Shown piece by piece: positions 1-5,013 of a stretch of 5,013 nt of DNA. Origin of the DNA: JBGOUJ01 sp041477005 (GTDB lineage: Bacteria > Acidobacteriota > Terriglobia > Bryobacterales > JACQDG01). The stretch covers positions 1-5,013 of the forward strand of contig JBGOUJ010000587.1 of the NCBI GenBank assembly GCA_041477005.1. Direction: 5' to 3'. The first letter of the stretch is position 1, and each line of letters opens with the position of its first letter. Position numbers and translations under genes: made by a program. The notes under the pieces are model-generated. The model was not told where the DNA came from. It made no database searches and saw only the letters and a list, made by a program, of their open reading frames with translations.

Positions 1-3
1 CAA

Positions 4-62
4 CCGCTCCCTGACGGTCGCGGCTCGGAAGGGCTTTCTGAGCCGCGCGCGTGAGCAAGCGG
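4..62. repeat. Imperfect palindrome (REP-like hairpin) downstream of the HAD gene
   Basis: Positions 4-30 pair with 36-62. The inner part, 19-30 with 36-47, is a 12-bp stem (CGCGGCTC against GAGCCGCG plus four more pairs, one of them G-T) around a 5-nt loop, GGGCT. The outer part continues with five mismatched positions. It starts 37 bp past the stop codon of the minus-strand HAD gene, where a transcript end or a REP-type element would be expected. No T-run follows on either strand, so it is not a classical intrinsic terminator. I have a vague memory of similar GC-rich palindromes being common in acidobacterial genomes, but the copy number cannot be judged from this window. Confidence 0.5.
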
Positions 63-99
63 ACTCGGCGTGCTGGCATGGTAATTCTATGACGGGCGC

Positions 100-759
100 T
101 TAGCCGGCAGAAGGAGGCCGGCCCAGCAGGCTTCTGAAGGCGTCGGCCGGGAGCGCCTCGAGCGATGACACGGCCAAGTCTGCCGCAAGCGGAGCGCCTG
201 CGCGGCTCACGCCAATGCTGCGCATTCCCGCCCGCCCCGCGGCCTCCACGCCCGCCGCCGCATCCTCCACCACGACGCACTGCGACGCCGGCACGCCAAG
301 CCGCGAGGCCGCCACCAGGAAAACATCCGGGTGTGGCTTTCCCTGCTGCACGTCCTCAGCCGAGACAATCGCCTGGAAATACAGCCCGAGCCCCAGCACC
401 TCCAGCACAACGTCAACGTTGAGCCGCGGCGCCGACGAAGCGATGGCCTGCCGCCAGCCCTCCTCCTCAAGGCGCTTCACCCACTCCGCCGCGCCGGGCA
501 ACGGCGAGAGGCCGCCCCGTCGAACCAAGCGCCGGTAATCGCCCTCCTTCGCGTCGCCGACCCGCTGTACGCGCCCGGCCGAAGCGTCGCTTCCCAGCCA
601 CTGCGGCAAGATCGCGTCGTTCCGCTGCCCGAAGCTGGCCAGAAACTGTTCCCGCGTAATCGGAATCCCTTCCCTGCTCATGGCCTCTCGCCACGCCCGC
701 CAGTGGTACTCCTCGGAGTCCACCAGCGTTCCGTCCAGGTCCCAAAGCACAGCGCCCAT
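100..759 (-). CDS. HAD-superfamily hydrolase, beta-phosphoglucomutase-like
   Basis: This predicted cytoplasmic 219-aa enzyme has the haloacid dehalogenase fold, subfamily IA with a helical cap. All four HAD motifs are visible: motif I WDLDGTLVDSE with nucleophile Asp7 and acid/base Asp9, motif II Ser108 in ASSAP, motif III Lys141 in GKPHPDVF, and motif IV Glu165-Asp166 in VVVEDAAAG. Both the spacing and the length match beta-phosphoglucomutase, which is about 221 aa. The cap segment EYHWRAW (17-23) and Arg46 also resemble that enzyme, so the substrate is probably a small sugar phosphate; a phosphatase acting on one remains possible. The ATG at 759 was chosen because the HAD motif begins there. 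An AGAGAG stretch lies 11 nt upstream as a weak ribosome site. The frame stays open upstream only because of a low-complexity purine tract. The gene is divergent from the exported protein at 890 and has no operon partner in view. Confidence 0.9.
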   Translation of the reverse strand: MGAVLWDLDGTLVDSEEYHWRAWREAMSREGIPITREQFLASFGQRNDAILPQWLGSDASAGRVQRVGDAKEGDYRRLVRRGGLSPLPGAAEWVKRLEEEGWRQAIASSAPRLNVDVVLEVLGLGLYFQAIVSAEDVQQGKPHPDVFLVAASRLGVPASQCVVVEDAAAGVEAAGRAGMRSIGVSRAGAPLAADLAVSSLEALPADAFRSLLGRPPSAG

Positions 760-767
760 GATATTTC

Positions 768-860
768 GTTCTCTCTGTCCCCCTCCCGTCGCCCGTCTCT
801 CCCTCTCTCCTCCCCCCCTCTCTCCCTCTTGCATCTTCCCCTCTTCCGCTCTCCATTCCG
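768..860. other. Polypyrimidine/polypurine tract in the divergent intergenic region
   Basis: Of the roughly 90 bases from 771 to 860 only about nine are purines on the plus strand, and 796-830 is an uninterrupted 35-nt pyrimidine run including seven consecutive C at 812-818. On the minus strand the tract is G/A only, and it would form the 5' leader of the HAD transcript. Four C-runs (779-783, 785-787, 792-794, 801-803) are separated by 1, 4 and 6 nt. The minus strand therefore fits the G3+N1-7 quadruplex rule, ending about 19 nt before the HAD start codon. The remainder of the 130-bp gap, 861-889, holds the ribosome site of the rightward gene. I see no convincing sigma-70 promoter for either gene; TTGCAT at 829 followed 17 nt later by TCCATT is only a weak candidate for the rightward one. 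Confidence 0.7.
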
Positions 861-878
861 CCGCGCTACCATGGCAAC

Positions 879-884
879 AGAGGG
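879..884 (+). promoter_or_regulatory. Ribosome binding site for the exported protein at 890
   Basis: AGAGGG lies 5 nt before the ATG at 890. It decides the start, because the frame is open much further upstream but the earlier part reads through the pyrimidine tract. Confidence 0.65.
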
Positions 885-889
885 TCCTC

Positions 890-1540
890 ATGCCGCATAA
901 CGGAACATGGATTTCTAACGCCCGGATCAGCCTGCTCGCCCTGGCCCTGTGGGCGGTGGCGATGCCGGCTGCCGCCAAGCCCGCGGAGATTCCAAAAGGC
1001 GCTCACCTGCTGCTTCGCATGGTCAACTCCATCAACACCCGAACCGCCCAGCCGGGCGATCGCGTCTATCTGCAGACGGCCAGCCCCGTCACCGCGGAAG
1101 GCCGGATCGTGGTGCCGGTCGGCTCTTACGTGCAGGGCGTCGTCTCCAGCGCCAAGCGGAGCGGCCGGGTGGCCGGCCGGGCCGTGCTGGGCATTCGTCT
1201 CGACACCCTGACGCTTCCGGGCGGGCAGGAATTCCACATTTCTCCCCGGCTCGGCTCGGTGGACTCGAACGACACCGGGCAGAAGGCGGCGGGCGACGAG
1301 AACCTAGTGAAGCAGGGGCCCGACCGCGGCCACGACGCGCAGCAAATCGCCATCCTCGCCGGGACGGGCGCGTCCCTCGGAGGCCTTACGGATCGAAGCT
1401 GGAAGGGCGCCGGCATCGGCGCCGGAGCCGGCAGCGCCGTCGGCCTCGCCTCCGTACTGCTCACCCGCGGCAAGGAAGTGGATCTCCGGCAGGGAACAAC
1501 CCTCGACGTCGTCTTCGACCGCCTCGTCGCCATCGAGTGA
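890..1540 (+). CDS. Exported protein of unknown function with glycine-zipper-like C-terminal segment
   Basis: I do not recognise a characterised family for this 216-aa protein. Residues 1-29 look like a Sec signal peptide: polar start, hydrophobic ISLLALALWAVAMPAAA, and AxA-type cleavage near PAAA-KP. The mature part begins IPKGAHLLLRMVNSINTRTAQPGDRVYLQTASPV (34-67), followed by GRIVVPVGSYVQGVVSSAKRSGRVAGRA and a beta-rich stretch to about 120. This resembles the 'IPxGt.l.vrl...ntdtAk.GD.f' beta domain that I recall from acidobacterial hypothetical proteins and, distantly, VirB10/TrbI-type domains. Residues 157-194 are rich in Gly and Ala (AGTGASLGG, GAGIGAGAGSAVG) and could be a membrane-inserting glycine zipper. 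The end, VDLRQGTTLDVVFDRLVAI, echoes the first beta motif. An envelope location is likely and the function unknown. It is divergent from the HAD gene and convergent with the DUF1080 gene, with 16 bp between stops and no clear terminator. Confidence 0.82.
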   Translation: MPHNGTWISNARISLLALALWAVAMPAAAKPAEIPKGAHLLLRMVNSINTRTAQPGDRVYLQTASPVTAEGRIVVPVGSYVQGVVSSAKRSGRVAGRAVLGIRLDTLTLPGGQEFHISPRLGSVDSNDTGQKAAGDENLVKQGPDRGHDAQQIAILAGTGASLGGLTDRSWKGAGIGAGAGSAVGLASVLLTRGKEVDLRQGTTLDVVFDRLVAIE

Positions 1541-1556
1541 CGCGCCGGCCCGCGCC

Positions 1557-2450
1557 TCAGGGCTGGTCGTAACCGGTCAGCCGCCGGACCCAGATGTTCC
1601 GATAGCGCACGGGATCGCCGTGATCCTGCAACCCGAGCGGCTCCTCCGGTTCATGCGGGGCGTAGGTCCCGACCGCCCGGTGGATCATCCGTCCGATGAT
1701 CTCCTGATGGTGATGCACCAGCAGGCCGTTGTGCAGCACCGTGACATATGCCGGTTTCGCCAGCTTCTCGCCCTCGAACCGTGGCGCTTCGAAGAAGATG
1801 TCGTAGGTCTGCCACTCGCCCGGCTTGCGGCTGGCATTGACCAGCGGCGGCCATTGCGCATAGATCGCCGAAGCCTGGCCGTCGGCATAGGTCGGGCTCT
1901 GGTAAGAGTCGAGCACCTGGATCTCGTACCGGCTCATGAGCAGCACGCCGCTGTTCCCGCGTCCCTGGCCCGCGCCGTGCACGCCGGCCGGCTCCGCCCA
2001 CTCCACGTGAATCTGGGCGTTACCGAACTTCTCCTTGCTCACCAGGTCGCCGGTCCCGCCAGCCACTTGCAGGTAGCCGTTCTCCACCTTCCACCCCGGG
2101 GCGATGATCTTATCCCGGTTCGCGCCCTTGCCGCGCGCCATCCAGTGCGAGAGATCCTTGCCGTCGAAAAGCACAATCGCGTCCGAGGGCGGCCGCCCGG
2201 GCCGCTCCTGGCTGCTCTCGGTCCCTGGCGTTATCGCGCGCGGATGCGGCCGCTGGCTGTCGTGCACGCGCCACTTTTGACCCGGCAAAACCGGCGTATC
2301 GTCATAGCCGGTCACCGAGCCGTCGTGGCCTTTTGGTTTCAGTGCTTGCCCGTTTGCGGGAAGGGCCGCGACGGTCGCGATCGCCGCCAGCCCCACGCCG
2401 AATAGAAGAGCGGCGGGAGCAACCCGCCCGTTGAATCGTCGAGGCGTCAT
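1557..2450 (-). CDS. Secreted DUF1080 / 3-keto-disaccharide hydrolase-like protein
   Basis: This 297-aa protein belongs to the DUF1080 family (concanavalin-A-like jelly roll), some of whose members hydrolyse 3-keto-glucosides and 3-keto-disaccharides. The signal peptide covers residues 1-36 (hydrophobic APAALLFGVGLAAIATVAAL, cleavage near NGQA). A linker with DTPVLPGQKWRVHD (51-64) follows, a leader I recall from other members. The domain runs from about 90 to 291: LFDGKDLSHW (94-103), GNSGVLLMSRYEIQVLDSY (165-183), GEWQTYDI (211-218), VTVLHNGLLVHHHQE (236-250) and a final YRNIWVRRL strand. Length and motifs are intact. The ATG at 2450 is preferred over the in-frame ATG at 2480 because AAGGA sits 7 nt ahead of it and it begins a clean signal peptide. 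The gene lies 43 bp behind the S46 peptidase on the same strand, so co-transcription is likely. The family is well supported; the exact substrate is not known. Confidence 0.92.
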   Translation of the reverse strand: MTPRRFNGRVAPAALLFGVGLAAIATVAALPANGQALKPKGHDGSVTGYDDTPVLPGQKWRVHDSQRPHPRAITPGTESSQERPGRPPSDAIVLFDGKDLSHWMARGKGANRDKIIAPGWKVENGYLQVAGGTGDLVSKEKFGNAQIHVEWAEPAGVHGAGQGRGNSGVLLMSRYEIQVLDSYQSPTYADGQASAIYAQWPPLVNASRKPGEWQTYDIFFEAPRFEGEKLAKPAYVTVLHNGLLVHHHQEIIGRMIHRAVGTYAPHEPEEPLGLQDHGDPVRYRNIWVRRLTGYDQP

Positions 2451-2457
2451 GGCTATT

Positions 2458-2462
2458 TCCTT
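2458..2462 (-). promoter_or_regulatory. Ribosome binding site deciding the DUF1080 start
   Basis: On the minus strand AAGGA precedes the ATG at 2450 by 7 nt. The alternative ATG at 2480 has a GAGGA only 2 nt away, which is too close to work well. Confidence 0.65.
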
Positions 2463-2493
2463 CGGGCGTAAGGTTAGCATGTTCCTCGACGGC

Positions 2494-4587
2494 TCACCTC
2501 TTCCCGGTCAGCTCCGCCACCAGCCGGTCCGCCGCGTACACCTTCCGTAGGGCTTCGAGGATCCCGGCCGAATGTACCGAGACGGCGCGGGCTACTTGAT
2601 CGGTGTAAATGTAGTCCAGCACCAGCGACTCCAGGTTGCCGTCGAAAATGATTCCCACCAGCTCGCCCTGGCGGTTGACCACCGGGCTGCCGGAGTTGCC
2701 CCCGATTATATCGGCCGTGCTGACGAAGTTGAACGGCGTCGAGAGATTGAGCCGTCCCATTCGCTCTTTCCACACTTTCGGCAGCTCGAACGGTTCTTTG
2801 TTCTCGTGCGCCTCGGCGTGTGCGTACGTGCCGCCCAGCGTGGTGGCCCAGGGAACCTGTTGACCCTCTTCCCTGTACCCTTTGACCTCGCCGAACGCCA
2901 GCCGCAGAGTGAAGGTGGCGTCGGGATAGACGCTCGCGCCGTACGCCGCAAACCGGGCCTTGGCCAGCTTGGCGTAAGCCTGCCGCTGGGGCTCATCCAC
3001 TTCCTGCTCGAAGGTCTTGCGAATCCGCCGCGCTGCGGGGTCGACCAGTTTCGCGAGCTGAATCATGGGGTCGCTCGACTCCTGGACCGCCTTCAGGCCC
3101 CCTTCGGCCAGCCGCTTGCGAACGGCAACGTCCTTGAGCGTGGCGCTGTGAACCAGCTCCGCCGCTCGATCGCGGGGCGATTTGCCGGCGAGCACCTTTC
3201 GCGCCAGCTCATCGCCGGCGCCCATCATCTCGACCATCATGCCCAGCGAATCGGCCAGCTTCACGGTTTCGAGGTCTTCGTAAATCGGCGCTTCGGAGAA
3301 CAATTGCAGCTTGAGCGAGTCGAGGCCCGCTTCCGAGTACTCGCGGAGACGCTCGGCGTTGGGCTTGGCGGTTTCCTCCGCCAGCAGCACCAGCCGCATC
3401 GCGATGTCGAAAAGATCGCTGTTGAATGCCTGGGCGCGCTTTACCGGACCGTATCCCAGCAGGTTGTATTCGTCGCGGATCTTGATCAGCGTCTTGAGGG
3501 ATACGCCGACCTGGTCCCAGGCGTCGCCGTAAGCCTGCTTCAGCTTGGGATCCCTGTTGACGGCGTCCCGCAACGCTTTCTCCTCGGCGCGCTTCTTGTT
3601 CATGAGGGCGGGATCCTGCAGGCCGGCGAGCATCCCCAGACGCGCCTTGCGGCTGTTTTGTATGGAGAATAAGTCGTCCTCGGCGCGTCGCGCGTTTTCG
3701 CTGCTCCGCTCGGAGTAGCCCCGCAGGAGCACCTCGCGCCGGCGCAGCAGGTTGAGCGTTCCCGGATTCACGTAGTCGCGCAGGTATTCGAGGTGCGCCA
3801 TGGTGTCGAGACGCTCGGTGCGGCCCGGGTTTCCGGGAACGAAGATCAGGTCCCCTTCGGCGGCGCCCGCCTCGCTCCACTTCAGGTAGTGCTCCACGTG
3901 GACCGGCTTGTCGTTCTCATACACGCGGAAAAAGCAGACGTCCAGGTCGTAGCGCGGATACTCGAAATTATCCGGATCGCCGCCGAAGAACGCGATAGCC
4001 TTGTCCGGCGCGAACACCAGCCGGACGTCGGTATAGCGTTTGTAGCCGTAAAGGTGGTACTGGCCGCCGTTGTAGAGGGTGATCACATCGCTGCGCAGGC
4101 CCGTCTTATCGTGGGATTCCTTCTCGATGCCGTTGATCGCCGCCCGGCGGGCCTTCTCCCCCGCCGCCGAGTCCATGCCGGGCTTGACCGCCGCCATCAC
4201 GCGTTCGGTCACGTCGTCGACGCTCATCAGAACGTTCAGCTCCAGGTCGACGCATTTCGGCTCTTCGGCGTAGCTCCGGGCCTCGAAGCCGGTGTTGATG
4301 TAGTTCCTCTCCTTGGTGCTGATCTTCTGCAGACAATCGGCTCCCACGTGATGGTTGGTCATCGCCAGGCCGTCGGGGGAAACGAACGATCCGGACCCGC
4401 CGCTGTTGAACCGCACCGAGGATTTCTGCACGTGCTCCAGCCACGCGGCTTCAGGCTGGAAATTGTATTTTTCTTGGAGCACCTTGCTGGGCGGGTGATT
4501 AAACAGCCACATCCCTTCGTCGGCTCGGGAAAAGGGAACAGACACCGCGCAGAGCGCGAGCAGGGTTATGCCTCGGGAAAGCTTCAT
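2494..4587 (-). CDS. Secreted S46-family serine peptidase (dipeptidyl peptidase 7/11 type)
   Basis: This 697-aa protein is an S46 peptidase, a chymotrypsin-fold serine exopeptidase that releases dipeptides from peptide N-termini in the periplasm or outside the cell. Residues 1-22 form a signal peptide cleaved before DEGMW, the usual mature N-terminus. The triad can be placed at His80 (TNHHV), Asp216 (RYDLDVCFFRVY) and Ser632 (GGNSGSP). The region between about 275 and 560 is largely charged and helical, as expected for the family's helical domain. Gly650 in FDGN, 18 residues after the serine, is Gly in DPP7-like enzymes and Arg in acidic-specific DPP11, so preference for hydrophobic or neutral P1 residues is inferred. 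Unlike the enzymes I know, Val follows the catalytic His instead of Cys, and DNF (206-208) replaces DNW. The ATG at 4587 is secure: an in-frame TAA lies three codons upstream. AAGAGG lies 13 nt upstream, rather far. It is the first gene of a likely pair with the DUF1080 gene. Confidence 0.94.
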   Translation of the reverse strand: MKLSRGITLLALCAVSVPFSRADEGMWLFNHPPSKVLQEKYNFQPEAAWLEHVQKSSVRFNSGGSGSFVSPDGLAMTNHHVGADCLQKISTKERNYINTGFEARSYAEEPKCVDLELNVLMSVDDVTERVMAAVKPGMDSAAGEKARRAAINGIEKESHDKTGLRSDVITLYNGGQYHLYGYKRYTDVRLVFAPDKAIAFFGGDPDNFEYPRYDLDVCFFRVYENDKPVHVEHYLKWSEAGAAEGDLIFVPGNPGRTERLDTMAHLEYLRDYVNPGTLNLLRRREVLLRGYSERSSENARRAEDDLFSIQNSRKARLGMLAGLQDPALMNKKRAEEKALRDAVNRDPKLKQAYGDAWDQVGVSLKTLIKIRDEYNLLGYGPVKRAQAFNSDLFDIAMRLVLLAEETAKPNAERLREYSEAGLDSLKLQLFSEAPIYEDLETVKLADSLGMMVEMMGAGDELARKVLAGKSPRDRAAELVHSATLKDVAVRKRLAEGGLKAVQESSDPMIQLAKLVDPAARRIRKTFEQEVDEPQRQAYAKLAKARFAAYGASVYPDATFTLRLAFGEVKGYREEGQQVPWATTLGGTYAHAEAHENKEPFELPKVWKERMGRLNLSTPFNFVSTADIIGGNSGSPVVNRQGELVGIIFDGNLESLVLDYIYTDQVARAVSVHSAGILEALRKVYAADRLVAELTGKR

Positions 4588-4678
4588 GAGATCGTCTTAG
4601 CCTCTTTGAGACAGGGTAACATCCCCTCCGGTGCGGTGGAAGGAGGACGCCGTCTCGCTCGCACGGAAGAACCAGAAG

Positions 4679-4843
4679 AACCAAGGCAAAAGGCAAAGTA
4701 CAAAAGGGCAAAAGGCAAAAAGCAGGGATGTGCCGCTTCGCGGCGCGGCACTCTGCCCGCCCCTCGGGGCCGGGCACTAAAAAGATGTTTCCTTCCTTGA
4801 TTTTTGCCTTTTGCCCTTTTGCACTTTGCCTTTTGCCTTGGTT
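4679..4843. repeat. 165-bp palindromic element with 43-bp inverted arms built of GGCAAAA units
   Basis: The left arm 4679-4721 and right arm 4801-4843 are reverse complements with a single mismatch (T4700 against C4822). The arms are themselves repetitive, made of GGCAAAA/TTTTGCC units spaced about 7 bp apart, and are much richer in A/T than the surrounding DNA. The 79-bp centre is GC-rich and carries two hairpins. GTGCCGC 4730-4736 pairs with GCGGCAC 4745-4751. TGCCCG 4754-4759 pairs with CGGGCA 4771-4776, with a further CCC/GGG inside. An extra TTTTTGCC at 4842-4849 repeats the start of the right arm. No transposase is present, so a non-autonomous MITE- or REP-like element is the best guess. 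It lies 91 bp before the peptidase start codon and could also act as a bidirectional transcription barrier. Confidence 0.85.
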
Positions 4844-4956
4844 TTTGCCGTGAGGGCTTTGCCCAGAGTGAGCGGTACGGATCGTCGAATCAAAGTCACA
4901 CTGTGCCGCCACAGCGACGCCAACGCTACCCATATTGCTGATTCCCTCTCGCACCG

Positions 4957-4987
4957 GGAACTTTTTCCCGCCTGCCTGCCGTCTAAG
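4957..4987 (+). promoter_or_regulatory. Candidate ECF (sigma-E-like) promoter directed rightward
   Basis: GGAACTT at 4957-4963 matches the -35 element of many group-4 (ECF) sigma factors. After 17 nt it is followed by GTCTAA at 4981-4986, which matches their -10 element. Transcription would begin near 4993 and run off the right edge, divergent from the S46 peptidase. The two hexamers also lie within or next to small inverted repeats (4955-4970 and 4975-4995), so part of the resemblance could come from palindromic structure. Many ECF sigma genes drive their own expression from such promoters, but the downstream gene is not in the window. Confidence 0.45.
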
Positions 4988-5013
4988 CTGGCAGGTGTCC
5001 CGTTGCGGTTCTC

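Larger units (their letters stand above)
4588..5013. other. Intergenic region upstream of the S46 peptidase, no gene seen
   Basis: Nothing here reads as a credible protein. The one long minus-strand frame crosses the inverted repeat and the peptidase start, and its translation is low-complexity. Positions 4588-4678 are the peptidase leader and include the tandem 9-mer GAAGAACCA at 4666-4674 and 4675-4683. Positions 4679-4843 are the palindromic element. Positions 4844-5013 contain small hairpins (ctgtg/cacag at 4901-4914, cgggaa/ttcccg at 4955-4970, cctgcc/ggcagg at 4975-4995) and a candidate ECF promoter. I see no strong sigma-70 promoter for the peptidase; TTCCAC followed 17 nt later by TACCCT on the minus strand, just ahead of its ribosome site, is only a weak candidate. 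The gene to the right presumably starts outside the window. Confidence 0.6.

Noticed and set aside
19..47. Intrinsic terminator for the HAD gene
   Set aside because: The stem is strong but no T-run follows on either strand.
680..889. Upstream start for the exported protein
   Set aside because: The extension is Pro/Ser-rich translation of the pyrimidine tract and overlaps the HAD gene. The ATG at 890 has a ribosome site and opens a proper signal peptide.
760..978. N-terminal extension of the HAD protein
   Set aside because: The extra 73 residues are Gly/Glu/Arg low-complexity encoded by the purine tract and would overlap the start of the divergent exported protein. The HAD nucleophile motif begins immediately at the ATG at 759.
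1541..1556. Bidirectional terminator between the convergent genes
   Set aside because: Only a 4-bp CGCG/CGCG stem can be drawn in the 16-bp gap, with no T-run, so it is not supported.
3793..4800. Plus-strand open frame of 335 codons antisense to the peptidase
   Set aside because: It lies opposite the strongly supported S46 gene and is rich in Arg, His and Val with no recognisable motif. This is the usual antisense shadow in GC-rich DNA. The same applies to plus-strand frames at 2572-3672 and 1620-2405.
4681..4849. CRISPR array or simple microsatellite
   Set aside because: The repeated units are only about 7 bp and form two inverted arms around a structured centre. There are no regularly spaced 25-40 bp repeats with unique spacers.
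4499..4954. Minus-strand open frame of 151 codons upstream of the peptidase
   Set aside because: It starts at a GTG, reads through both arms of the inverted repeat giving low-complexity 'FCLLPFCTLPFAL' type sequence, and runs into the S46 coding region in another frame. It has no domain or credible ribosome site.

Overview
The window is a GC-rich stretch of what looks like a chromosome of a soil-type Acidobacteriota (Solibacter/Bryobacter-like). This is an inference. It rests on a secreted DUF1080 (3-keto-disaccharide hydrolase-like) protein beside a secreted S46 peptidase of the TNHHV/GGDPDNFEYPRYDLD type, on a secreted 'IPKGAHLLLRMVNSINT' protein of a kind I associate with acidobacteria, and on the low-complexity intergenic repeats. 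No rRNA, tRNA, CRISPR array, transposase or phage gene is visible.

Layout: (1) Positions 1-62 hold an imperfect palindrome just beyond the 3' end of the first gene. (2) Positions 100-759 on the minus strand encode a complete 219-aa HAD hydrolase resembling beta-phosphoglucomutase. (3) Positions 760-889 form a 130-bp divergent intergenic region dominated by a polypyrimidine/polypurine tract with a G-quadruplex-compatible stretch on the minus strand. (4) Positions 890-1540 on the plus strand encode a 216-aa exported protein of unknown function with a glycine-rich C-terminal segment. (5) Positions 1557-2450 (DUF1080 protein) and 2494-4587 (S46 peptidase), both minus strand and 43 bp apart, look like a two-gene transcription unit read peptidase first. 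It converges on gene 4 with a 16-bp gap. (6) Positions 4588-5013 appear non-coding. They hold a 165-bp element with 43-bp near-perfect inverted arms made of GGCAAAA-type units, and near the right edge a candidate ECF-sigma promoter firing rightward out of the window.

Three of the four proteins carry export signals, and two are predicted extracytoplasmic hydrolases, one for peptides and one for oxidised disaccharides. The fourth is a cytoplasmic sugar-phosphate-type HAD enzyme. Together this suggests scavenging of polymers, but nothing in the sequence proves a shared pathway. The coding content is fairly ordinary. The most unusual material is intergenic: the palindromic repeat element, the purine tract and the possible ECF promoter.
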